Below are positions 40,616 to 49,058 of a DNA stretch of 64,000 nt, in pieces. The stretch's first letter is position 1, and each line of letters starts with the position of its first letter. Source of the stretch: Amycolatopsis alba DSM 44262. Its GTDB lineage: Bacteria > Actinomycetota > Actinomycetes > Mycobacteriales > Pseudonocardiaceae. The stretch covers positions 3,055,665 through 3,119,664 of the forward strand of contig NZ_KB913032.1 of NCBI RefSeq assembly GCF_000384215.1, written 5' to 3'. The position numbers and the translations under genes were made by a program. The notes under the pieces were generated by a model, which was given only the letters and a program-made list of their open reading frames with translations, did not search any database and was not told where the DNA came from.

Positions 40616-41629
40616 TCACTTTCCGGGCAGGACGATTTCCGCGTACACCGCGTCATGATCGCTACCGGGCATGTCCAGGACCTGGAAGTCCGCGATGGCC
40701 GTCCGCTTGTCCGCCAGCACGTGGTCGATCGGCACCGGCGGCACCATCCCGTTCGTCCAAGTCCCCTGCAGCGCCTTGCCCAGCTGATCGGCCGCGTCCA
40801 CGTATCCCCTGGTCAGCAGCTCCCGGAAAAGCGAGTGGTCGAGACTGGCGTTGAAGTCGCCCGCCAGGATCCGGATGTCGTGCTCGGCGTCGGCGTAGGG
40901 CAGGTCTTTGGCCTCGTCGACCCACACGTGCCTGTCCCACATCGGTGCCGCCGGATGGACCGCGACGACCTCGATCCGGACGCCGTCGCCGAGGTCCACG
41001 CTCGCGCTCGGCTGCTTGCGGTTCGAATCGCCGCTCAGCTTCAGCGGCGTGAGCGGGTACCTCGACGCCAGTCCGGAGCCGGACGCCCATTCCGCCGGGT
41101 TCAGCACGTGGAACGGCAGGAGCTGGAACAACCCGGCCCGGTCGAGCCGGGTGATCGCCTCGGGCGTCATCTCGGTCAGGCTCAGGACGTCGACCTGGTG
41201 TTCCTTCACGTAGCCGACGATCCGGTCCGGATCCGCCTGCCCGCCGAGCATGTTCGACGCGAGCACCCGGACGTGCTTGCCGCCGAGCGCCTTCTGCTCG
41301 TTCTCGAACGCGCGGGGCAGCACCAGCGCGGCGATCGTGCAGGTCAGCACCACCGCGACGGCCGCGGTCCACCAGCGGCGGAGGCCCAGCGCGAGGACGC
41401 CGAGCACCAGTGCCGCGATCCCGGCGTACGGCGTCAGCGCGAGCGCGGCGATCGTGTACGTGTTGCCGTCGTAGCCCACCAGCCGCATCGCCGTCAGCAC
41501 CGCGAACGGCACGACCGCCCCGGCGAGCAGCCCGCTGACGAGCTTCCCCCGTGCGCCCCCGCGCACCCGTTCTTCGATCACCATGACGTCGAGTATGCCG
41601 ATCACGAGCGCTGTGACGGCGGTCTCCAC
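40616..41629 (-). CDS. Membrane-anchored endonuclease/exonuclease/phosphatase
   Basis: A 337-residue protein. Residues 1-110 contain three or four hydrophobic segments, followed by an EEP-superfamily domain facing outside: VRVLASNMLGG (Asn), VDVLSLTEMTP (metal Glu), VVAVHPAAP, RILAGDFNAS (Asp/Asn), and GSDHDAVYAEI (terminal Asp-His). This matches YafD-like or Mg-dependent nucleases/phosphodiesterases. The GTG start at 41629 has GGAGG upstream. The substrate could be extracellular DNA or a lipid phosphate. Confidence 0.8.
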   Translation of the reverse strand: METAVTALVIGILDVMVIEERVRGGARGKLVSGLLAGAVVPFAVLTAMRLVGYDGNTYTIAALALTPYAGIAALVLGVLALGLRRWWTAAVAVVLTCTIAALVLPRAFENEQKALGGKHVRVLASNMLGGQADPDRIVGYVKEHQVDVLSLTEMTPEAITRLDRAGLFQLLPFHVLNPAEWASGSGLASRYPLTPLKLSGDSNRKQPSASVDLGDGVRIEVVAVHPAAPMWDRHVWVDEAKDLPYADAEHDIRILAGDFNASLDHSLFRELLTRGYVDAADQLGKALQGTWTNGMVPPVPIDHVLADKRTAIADFQVLDMPGSDHDAVYAEIVLPGK

Positions 41630-41764
41630 AAGACCTCCACAACCTCCTCACACCGCGCCTACCAGCGTTTATCAGTACGTGTCAGGTGCTGTCAGCGCGC
41701 TGTGCGCGGTCTGCCAGGCGCGGAAGGCACCTTTGTCGGCGGGGTGAGATCCACAGGAGGAAAC

Positions 41765-42739
41765 ATGACTCACGCGATCAGGGCCGAGGGCCTGGTCAAG
41801 CACTATGGGGAGACGAAGGCGCTCGACGGGGTCGATCTGGAGGTCCCGGCGGGCAAGGTGGTCGGGGTGCTGGGGCCGAACGGCGCGGGGAAGACGACCG
41901 CCGTCCGGATCCTGGCCACCTTGATCCGGCCGGACCGCGGCCACGCGAGCGTCTTCGGGTACGACGTCGTCAAGAACCCGATGGCGGTCCGCAGCATGAT
42001 CGGGCTGACCGGGCAGTACGCGTCGGTCGACGAGGACCTCTCCGGCACGGAGAACCTGGTCCTGATCGGCAGGCTGCTGGAGTTCTCCAGGGCGGACGCG
42101 AAGAAGCGCGCGGCCGACCTGCTGGAGCGGTTCGAGCTGACCGACGCCGCCGGGCGCGCGATCAAGACCTACTCGGGCGGGATGCGGCGGCGGCTCGACC
42201 TCGCCGCGAGCCTGGTCGGCCGTCCGAAGGTGCTTTACCTGGACGAGCCGACCACCGGGCTCGACCCGCACGCCCGCAACGAGGTCTGGGCCGTGGTCCG
42301 GACGCTCGTCGCCGACGGGACGACGGTGCTGCTCACCACGCAGTACCTGGAGGAGGCCGACCAGCTGGCCGACACGATCACCGTGTTCGACCGCGGACTG
42401 GTCGTGGCGAACGGGCGGGCCGACGAGCTCAAGCGGCGGACCGGCGGCCAGACGCTGCAGGTCCGCCCGACCGCGCTCGCCGATCTCGACGCCGTCGAGC
42501 GCATCCTGGCCGCCCTCACCGGGGTCCGGCCGAACCGGGACGACGACACCGGGCTGCTCACCGCGCCCGTGGCCGACCCGGTCCTGTTGTCCACCTTGGT
42601 CCGCAAGCTGGACGAGGCCGGGATCACCGCGGACGAGCTGGCGCTGCGGCTGCCCAGCCTCGACGAGGTGTTCCTCGCGCTCACCGGCAGGAAGACCGAG
42701 TCCACAAAGGACACGACTCCGGAAGGGAGCCTGGTATGA
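41765..42739 (+). CDS. DrrA-like ABC transporter ATPase
   Basis: A 324-residue ABC ATPase of the daunorubicin-resistance (DrrA) family: Walker A GPNGAGKTTAV, Q-loop LTGQYASVDE, signature YSGGMRRRLDLAASL, Walker B VLYLDEPTTGLDP, H-loop TTQYLEEAD, and a C-terminal family domain with TLQVRP and LPSLDEVFLALTG. It energises export of a drug or lipid. ATG at 41765 follows AGGAGG. It overlaps the permease start (ATGA). Confidence 0.9.
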   Translation: MTHAIRAEGLVKHYGETKALDGVDLEVPAGKVVGVLGPNGAGKTTAVRILATLIRPDRGHASVFGYDVVKNPMAVRSMIGLTGQYASVDEDLSGTENLVLIGRLLEFSRADAKKRAADLLERFELTDAAGRAIKTYSGGMRRRLDLAASLVGRPKVLYLDEPTTGLDPHARNEVWAVVRTLVADGTTVLLTTQYLEEADQLADTITVFDRGLVVANGRADELKRRTGGQTLQVRPTALADLDAVERILAALTGVRPNRDDDTGLLTAPVADPVLLSTLVRKLDEAGITADELALRLPSLDEVFLALTGRKTESTKDTTPEGSLV

Positions 42740-43536
42740 CGACCATCGCCGCGCCCGCACCACCACGGCGCGTTTCACTTTCCAGCAGCATCCAGCACGG
42801 GCTTTCCCTTGCCTGGCGCGGGATCCTGAAGATCCGCAAGAACCCGGAGCAACTGGCCGACGTCACGCTCGCGCCGATCATCTTCCTGGTCATGTTCGTC
42901 TACCTGTTCGGTGGCGCGATCATGGGCGACACCGGAAGCTATCTGCAGATGATCGTGCCCGGCATCATGGTGTTCAACATCCTGCAGGCCAGCATGACCG
43001 TCGGCGTCCAGCTGAACACCGACGTCACCAAGGGCGTGTTCGACCGGTTCCGGGCGATGCCGATCGCCCGGTCCGCGCCGCTGATCGGCGCCGTACTGGC
43101 CGACATCGTGCGGTACCTGGTGTGCCTCGTCGTCCTGATGGTCGTCGCGACGATCATGGGGTACCGGATCCAGACCGGCCCGGCGGAGTTCGCGCTGGCG
43201 ATCGTGCTGGTCATCGCTTTCGCGCTGGCGTTCTGCTGGGCATCGGTGTTCGTCGGGATGCTGGTGAAGAGCCCCGGCGCGGTGCAGGGCCTGATGTTCG
43301 TCGTGCTCATGCCGCTGACCTTCGGCAGCAACGTGTTCGTGGGGACGAGCACGATGCCCGGCTGGCTGAAGGCGTGGGCCGACATCAGCCCGGTGACGCA
43401 GATGTCCGACGTCCTGCGCGGACTGATGAACGGCGGACCGATCGCCGGCCCGCTGACCGGTGCGCTGATCTGGATGGCGGCCGCGGTCGCGGTCTTCTTC
43501 CCGCTCGCCACTTGGGCCTACCGGAAGCGCGTCTGA
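42736..43536 (+). CDS. DrrB-like ABC-2 permease
   Basis: A 266-residue ABC-2-type permease with six helices. The N-terminal RKNPEQLADVTLAPIIFLVMFVYLFGGA, FDRFRAMPIARSAPLIGA and VFVGTSTMPGWLKAWADISPVTQMSD blocks are typical of DrrB partners. It exports hydrophobic compounds together with the upstream ATPase. The pair may give self-resistance, but no antibiotic cluster is adjacent. A long hairpin at 43557-43603 follows. Confidence 0.9.
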   Translation: MTTIAAPAPPRRVSLSSSIQHGLSLAWRGILKIRKNPEQLADVTLAPIIFLVMFVYLFGGAIMGDTGSYLQMIVPGIMVFNILQASMTVGVQLNTDVTKGVFDRFRAMPIARSAPLIGAVLADIVRYLVCLVVLMVVATIMGYRIQTGPAEFALAIVLVIAFALAFCWASVFVGMLVKSPGAVQGLMFVVLMPLTFGSNVFVGTSTMPGWLKAWADISPVTQMSDVLRGLMNGGPIAGPLTGALIWMAAAVAVFFPLATWAYRKRV

Positions 43537-43556
43537 CGGGGGTCAGGGGGAACGCG

Positions 43557-43603
43557 CGTGAAGGGCTCCTTGCCTCCTTCGAGGCGAGGAGCCCTTCTTC
43601 ACG
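43557..43603. terminator. Bidirectional hairpin, AAGGGCTCCTT type
   Basis: GTGAAGGGCTCCTTGCCTC (43558-43576) pairs with GAGGCGAGGAGCCCTTCTTCAC, with a small bulge. It lies between the convergent permease and AfsR-type genes and includes the stop codon of the latter. Confidence 0.65.
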
Positions 43604-46600
43604 TTGTCACGTCCTGACGGAGCCAGGCCACCAGCTCTTCGCGGGAAAGCGCGGCGTCCTGAACGAGCATCGCTTCGTAGCGCTCCTCGCCGAAGTGCTC
43701 GCGAAGGTCGTCGATCAGCTGCCGGATGCCGGGCTCGCCCAGGTCCAGCCTGCCGCGGAGGAGTTTCGCCGCGCCGAGCAGCCGGACGGCCGTTTCATGC
43801 TTCCCCTGGCGGAACCGGATCAGGCCGAGGGCCTCGACGATCCGCCCGAGATCGGGCATGTCGCCGCGCTCCGAGGTGGACTTGACGACGATCGCGGCGC
43901 CGCGTTCGGCCTCGGCCAGATCTCCGGCCGCCAGCGCCACCTCCATTTCGATGAGCCCGCCGAACTCCTCGCCGAACATGCCCGGCATCGGCGTGTCGGC
44001 CATCAGTTCGCGGAACCGGGCGGCGACCGCGCGCGCCTCCTCGATCCGGCCGGCGCGGCTGAGCAGATCGGCCTCGCCCAGCATCACCATCACCGCGAGC
44101 TGAGCATTACCCGTGTCCGCCGCGTAGCGCTCCGCGTCGCGCATCTCGCGCATGCCCGTTTCGAGGTCGCCCGCCCGCGCGTACTCCGTCGCGAGCCGCC
44201 AGCGCTGCTGGATCACATCGTCCTGCGACCCCAGTTCGAGGGCGAGGGCGAGGCCCTGCCGGTACAGCGCGAGCGCGGTCTCGTGATCGCCCGACATCGA
44301 GATGTCGCTCGCCTTCATGCCCACCGCCATCGCGGTGCCCCAGCGGTCACCCACGGCCAGGAATCCTTCGTAAGCCCTGTCCCTGGCCCGTTCGGCGCCT
44401 TCTGTGTCGCCGTCGTCGGTGAGGATGAAGCTCTGCGCCCATGCCCCCGCCGACCTGGCCCACGGGTCCGGGCTGGACAGCGCCCTCTCCACCTCGCGAT
44501 ACGCGAGTTCCTTGTTCTTGGCGAAGAAGGCCAGCATGGGCAAGCCGATGGCCAGGCCGGTGAACCGCTTGTGCGCGTTCGTCCGCACGCATTCGTCGAT
44601 GAGCCTGTGCACGGCTTCGTGATCGCCGACGCCGGGGATCATCGCGGTGATCTCGCGCATCGCCCGGAACGCCGCCGCGAAGTCCTCCTCCAGCCGGTCG
44701 CCGAAAGCGAGCACTTCGGCGACGAAGGACTCGACCCGTGCGCTGTCCCCCTTGATCAGCCAGTACCAGAAAGTGCTGCCGAACAGGTGCATCGCCATGT
44801 CGGCGTCGCCGGCGTCGATGGCCTGGCGGAGCGCCGTCACGATGTTGCCGTGTTCGGCGTCGTACCGTGAGATGGCGACGAGCTGGTCCCGCGTCCGCAA
44901 CAACGGCTCCAGCCGCTCGACCAGCTCGGCGTAATAGCGGTGATACGCCTTCGTCAGCCGCTCGCGTTCTTCGGCCTCGTCGAGCCGTTCCGCCGCGTAC
45001 GCCCGGATGGTTTCCAGCATGCGGTAACGCGGCTCGCCGTGATCACCGGCCGTCGCGTCCACGATGGACTTCTCGACGAGCGAGCCGAGGACGTACATGA
45101 CGTCTTCGGCTGGCAGGCCGTCCCCGGCGCAGACGCTTTCGACCGCTTCGACCTCGGCACCGGCCCCGAAGACCGAAAGCCGCCTCGCGAGCACGCGTTC
45201 GGCGTCGTCCAGCAGGTCCCAGCTCCACTCGACGACGGCGCGCAGCGTGCGCTGCCTCGGCAACGCCGTCCGGCTGCCCGAGGTCAGCAGGCGGAACCGG
45301 TCGTCGAGGCGCCGCGAGATCTGCGCGACGGTCATCGACCGCAGCCGCGCGGCGGCCAGCTCCAGCGCCAGTGGCATCCCGTCCAGTCTGCGGCAGATCT
45401 GCGCGACGTCGTCCACAGTGGACTCGTCGAGGAGGAAGTCCGGCCGCACGGCCACGGCCCGGTCGACGAACAGCCGGATCGCGCCCGCCTCGGCGGCCTG
45501 CGGGACGGTCGGGATCCCGTCCGGGACGGACAGCGGGCCGAGCGGGCACAGCGTCTCGCCGTCGATGGCCAGCGGCTCGCGGCTCGTCGCGAGGATCCGC
45601 AGGGTCGGCACCCGGCGCAGCAGGGTGTTCGCCAGCTCCGCGGCCGCGTCGATCAGATGCTCGCAGTTGTCCAGCACCAGCACCGATTCGCCGGCACCGA
45701 GCGTCTCCACGACCCGGACCAGCGCCTCCACCGGCCGCCGCAGCGGATCACCGCTGTGCGCGAGGCCGAGATCCCACAGCTCCAGCGCGGCGAAGACCGC
45801 GCCGGGCAGGTCGCCAGGATCGCGGACCCCGGCGAGCGGCACGAACCAGACGCGACCGCGCGTATGCGCCGGATGCCGCGTCGCGACCTCCGTGGCCAGG
45901 CGGGTCTTCCCGGCGCCACCGGGCCCGACGAGCGTCACCAGCCGCGCCCCGGCGAGGAGTTCGGCGACCAGCTTCAGCTCGTCGTCACGGCCGACGAAGC
46001 TGGTCAGCCGGACCGGGAGATGGTCCGCGACCGCGGGCGGCGGGCCGAGTTCGCCGCGCAACGCGGCGACGTGGATCTCCTGGAGTTCGGCCGAGGGATC
46101 GACGCCCAGCTGGTCGGCCAGCGCCGCCCGGACCTCCTCGTAGAAGGCGAGGGCGTCGGACTGCCGGTCCGCCGCGCACAACGCCCGGATCCACAGCCCG
46201 GCGAGCCGCTCGCGCAGCGGGTTCCGCGCGGCCGCCTCCTTGAGATCGGCCAATACCCGGTCATGCCCACCGAGCCGGATCTCGGCCTCGAAGCGGTCTT
46301 CGGTGGCTTCGAGGCGCAGGTCCTCCAGCCGGGTCGCCGGAGCCTGCGCGAAAGGGGCGTCGAGGACGTCGGACAGCGCTTGACCACACCAGAGGCCGAG
46401 CGCTTCGGCGAGGATCGCGGCCGCACCGGCGTCCCGGCCCGCCGCCAGCTCCGCACGGCCCTCGGCGGCCAGGCGCTCGAAGCGGCACACGTCGACGTCC
46501 TCACGGGCGACGTCCAGCCGGTAACCGGCCGGGCCCGAGTCGAGGGCGACGTCGTCGGCACGCAGGACCTTGCGCAACCGCGAGACCAGGGACTGCAGCG

Positions 46601-46784
46601 CGTTCGCCGCGTCCGCGGGTGGCTCCGCGCCCCAGAGACCGTCGATGAGGGCTGTCGCCGGGACCGCGCGGCCGGGCTCCAGAGCGAGCCTTGCCAGGAG
46701 CATGCGGAGGCGGGCACCGCCGATGTCGATCGGGGTGCCGTCCCCGGCCTCCGCTCCGATCGGGCCCAGCAGCGTCACACGCAC
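43599..46784 (-). CDS. AfsR-like SARP regulator with NB-ARC ATPase
   Basis: A 1061-residue activator. Residues 1-95 form the OmpR-like SARP DNA-binding domain (LRMLLARLALEPGRAVPA, LQSLVSRLRKVLR), then the bacterial transcriptional activation domain to about 250, an NB-ARC/STAND ATPase with Walker A GPGGAGKTRLA and Walker B VLVLDNCEHL, and a C-terminal helical repeat region (TPR-like) to the end. Such regulators integrate signals to switch on secondary metabolism. The GTG start at 46784 is the only sensible start. It is divergent from the third M1 gene; a target cluster is not evident in the window. Confidence 0.88.
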   Translation of the reverse strand: MRVTLLGPIGAEAGDGTPIDIGGARLRMLLARLALEPGRAVPATALIDGLWGAEPPADAANALQSLVSRLRKVLRADDVALDSGPAGYRLDVAREDVDVCRFERLAAEGRAELAAGRDAGAAAILAEALGLWCGQALSDVLDAPFAQAPATRLEDLRLEATEDRFEAEIRLGGHDRVLADLKEAAARNPLRERLAGLWIRALCAADRQSDALAFYEEVRAALADQLGVDPSAELQEIHVAALRGELGPPPAVADHLPVRLTSFVGRDDELKLVAELLAGARLVTLVGPGGAGKTRLATEVATRHPAHTRGRVWFVPLAGVRDPGDLPGAVFAALELWDLGLAHSGDPLRRPVEALVRVVETLGAGESVLVLDNCEHLIDAAAELANTLLRRVPTLRILATSREPLAIDGETLCPLGPLSVPDGIPTVPQAAEAGAIRLFVDRAVAVRPDFLLDESTVDDVAQICRRLDGMPLALELAAARLRSMTVAQISRRLDDRFRLLTSGSRTALPRQRTLRAVVEWSWDLLDDAERVLARRLSVFGAGAEVEAVESVCAGDGLPAEDVMYVLGSLVEKSIVDATAGDHGEPRYRMLETIRAYAAERLDEAEERERLTKAYHRYYAELVERLEPLLRTRDQLVAISRYDAEHGNIVTALRQAIDAGDADMAMHLFGSTFWYWLIKGDSARVESFVAEVLAFGDRLEEDFAAAFRAMREITAMIPGVGDHEAVHRLIDECVRTNAHKRFTGLAIGLPMLAFFAKNKELAYREVERALSSPDPWARSAGAWAQSFILTDDGDTEGAERARDRAYEGFLAVGDRWGTAMAVGMKASDISMSGDHETALALYRQGLALALELGSQDDVIQQRWRLATEYARAGDLETGMREMRDAERYAADTGNAQLAVMVMLGEADLLSRAGRIEEARAVAARFRELMADTPMPGMFGEEFGGLIEMEVALAAGDLAEAERGAAIVVKSTSERGDMPDLGRIVEALGLIRFRQGKHETAVRLLGAAKLLRGRLDLGEPGIRQLIDDLREHFGEERYEAMLVQDAALSREELVAWLRQDVTT

Positions 46785-46980
46785 GGACCCCAGCTTTCCA
46801 GAACCCGCAAACAGATACCCCGTCCAGGCTGTGTCTCTCGAAGCGCGCCGCCGGGTTCCGTAGCTCTTCCAGGCGACGGAAGGCGGGATTATCCGGGCAC
46901 GAAGGGGCTTTCCGGGCGGCCAACAGCGGTCACGGCGTTACGTTCGGGGCCTTACGACAGCCGATCGACTGGGAGCGTGA

Positions 46981-48396
46981 ATGAGGTACCGGAGTGCGGC
47001 AGTCATCGCCGCCGTTCTGGCCGCGAGTGTCCTCGGCGGCGGGACCGCCCTCGCCGACACCGGCAAACCCGGCGCCGACGGCGCGGGCGACAGCTACTAC
47101 CCGCAGGACGGCAACGGCGGCTACGACGTCGCCGACTACAACCTGAAGGTCGGGTACGAACCCGCCACCAAACAGCTCACCGGCCTGCAGACGATCACCG
47201 GCCGGACCACACAGTCGCTGAGCTCGTTCAACCTCGACCTGCACGGGCTGACCGTCGACTCGGTCAAGGTCAACGGGCGGAAGGCGACCTTCACCCGGAC
47301 CGGTGACCACGAACTGGTCATCACCCCGGCCCGTCCGCTGCGCAACCACGAGCGGTTCACCGCCGAGATCGCCTATCACGGCGTCCCGCAGCCGATCCAG
47401 GATCCGCTGCTGGGCGAGAACGGCTGGCAGTTCGCGAAATCCGGCGGCGCGTTCGCCGCGGGTGAGCCGAAGTCCGCGACGACCTGGTACCCGGTCAACG
47501 ACACCCCGCGGGACAAGGCGACCTTCCACCTCGCGATCACCGTTCCGTCGGAATGGGGCGTCATCTCGAACGGCGTCGAGCGCGGGAACTTCACCGAGGG
47601 CAAGAACACCACCCACGTCTGGGCCGAAGAGACCCCGGCCGTGCCGTACATGACGACGGTCGCGATCGACAAGTGGGAGTTCGAGCGGACGAAGCTGTCC
47701 GACGGCACCCCGGTCGTCAACGCCTACGCCCCCGGCACCCCCGCCACCACCAAGCAGGCCGAGGCGCGGCTGCCGGAGATCATCGACTTCCTGGCGTCGA
47801 AGTTCGGGCGGTACCCGGTGGACGCGGCGGGCGGCATCTTCCTCGCCGAGCCGATCGGGTTCTCGCTGGAGACGCTGAGCAGGCCGATCTACTCGGGCGC
47901 GGCGGGCAACGTCCCGACGATCGTGCACGAGAACGCCCACCAGTGGTGGGGCGACTCGGTCGCCGTCGACAAGTGGAAGGACGTCTGCCTCAACGAATGC
48001 TTCGCCTCGTACGCGGAGTGGATGTGGTCGGAGGCGAAGTCCGGCCAGGACCTCAAGGCGCGCTACCTGACCGCCGTGCAGAAGGCGACGGACAAGTTCT
48101 GGGCCGGGAAGCTGTACGACATGGGCCCCGGCAACGAGTTCACCTACGTGTACTCGAAGGGCCCGATGGCGCTGCACGCGCTGAAGAACTACATCGGCGC
48201 GGCGCCGTTCGACCGCATCCTGCGGACATGGCCCGCCCTGCACCGCGACGGCAACGCGAGCCTGCCGGAGTTCCAGAAGTTCGCCGAGCGCGTCGCGCAC
48301 AAGGACCTCCAGGGCTTCTTCGACGCGTGGTTCTACGGCAACACCAAGCCGGCGCCCGAGTTCCTCTACCCGGGGGACCTCAAGCCCGCTGCCTGA
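46981..48396 (+). CDS. M1-family metallopeptidase, secreted
   Basis: A 471-residue secreted M1 aminopeptidase with a cleavable signal peptide (AALADT-like cleavage near residue 25). The catalytic motif is HENAH at residues 316-320, the third ligand is Glu339 in LNECFASYAEW, and the substrate-binding SLET is at about 296. It is the best-preserved of the three paralogs and shares the DGNGGYDV opening. ATG at 46981 follows GGGAG. It is 196 bases from the divergent AfsR gene and 26 bases before the pyroglutamyl peptidase, so the two peptidases may be co-expressed. Confidence 0.9.
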   Translation: MRYRSAAVIAAVLAASVLGGGTALADTGKPGADGAGDSYYPQDGNGGYDVADYNLKVGYEPATKQLTGLQTITGRTTQSLSSFNLDLHGLTVDSVKVNGRKATFTRTGDHELVITPARPLRNHERFTAEIAYHGVPQPIQDPLLGENGWQFAKSGGAFAAGEPKSATTWYPVNDTPRDKATFHLAITVPSEWGVISNGVERGNFTEGKNTTHVWAEETPAVPYMTTVAIDKWEFERTKLSDGTPVVNAYAPGTPATTKQAEARLPEIIDFLASKFGRYPVDAAGGIFLAEPIGFSLETLSRPIYSGAAGNVPTIVHENAHQWWGDSVAVDKWKDVCLNECFASYAEWMWSEAKSGQDLKARYLTAVQKATDKFWAGKLYDMGPGNEFTYVYSKGPMALHALKNYIGAAPFDRILRTWPALHRDGNASLPEFQKFAERVAHKDLQGFFDAWFYGNTKPAPEFLYPGDLKPAA

Positions 48397-48422
48397 GCGG
48401 CGTCACACGTTAGGGTGAGGGC

Positions 48423-49058
48423 ATGACGTCTGTGCTCCTCACCGGCTTCGAACCGTTCGGCGGTGAGCGGGTGAACCCGTCGTGGCAGGCGGTTTCCCTG
48501 CTCACCGGCCGACGGCGCGACACCGTGGCCGTCGAGCTGCCGTGTGTCTTCTCGCGTTCGCTGGTCACCCTGCGCGACGCGATCGACGAGTACCGGCCGG
48601 AACTGGTGATCTGCGTCGGACAGGCGGGCGGCCGTCCCGACGTCACCCCGGAACGGGTCGCGATCAACCTGATCGACGCCCGCATCGCGGACAACGCGGG
48701 CTCGCAGCCCGTCGACGTCCCGGTGATCCCCGGCGGGCCCAACGCGTACTTCACGACTCTGCCGGTGAAGGCGTGTGTCGCGGGGATCAAGGACGCGGAA
48801 CTTCCCGCGTCGGTCTCGCACACCGCCGGGACGTACGTGTGCAATCAGGTCTTCTATGGGCTGATGCACTTGCTGGACAACGATTTCCCCGGAGTCCGCG
48901 GCGGTTTCGTGCACATTCCCTACTCGCCGGAACAGGCCGCGCGGACGACGGCGCCGAGCCTGGCCGTGCACCGCGCGGCGGAGGCGCTGGAGATCATCGT
49001 GGACACCGCGCTTTCGGTGACCGAGGACCTTGCGACGCCGGCGGGCACCCTGCACTGA
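48423..49058 (+). CDS. pcp: Pyroglutamyl-peptidase I
   Basis: A 211-residue C15 cysteine peptidase that removes N-terminal pyroglutamate. The triad is Glu77 (VTPERVAINL), Cys140 (SHTAGTYVCNQVFYG) and His164 (GGFVHIPYSP), at family spacing. It opens with VLLTGFEPFGGERVNPSW. It is cytoplasmic. ATG at 48423 follows AGGGTGAGG. Placed after a secreted aminopeptidase, it would finish hydrolysis of imported peptides. It ends exactly one base before the convergent Hsp70-like stop. Confidence 0.93.
   Translation: MTSVLLTGFEPFGGERVNPSWQAVSLLTGRRRDTVAVELPCVFSRSLVTLRDAIDEYRPELVICVGQAGGRPDVTPERVAINLIDARIADNAGSQPVDVPVIPGGPNAYFTTLPVKACVAGIKDAELPASVSHTAGTYVCNQVFYGLMHLLDNDFPGVRGGFVHIPYSPEQAARTTAPSLAVHRAAEALEIIVDTALSVTEDLATPAGTLH

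Noticed and set aside
44940..47306. A 788-codon forward open frame opposite the AfsR-type gene
   Set aside because: It crosses the AfsR promoter and the third M1 gene in a shifted frame and shows no domain.
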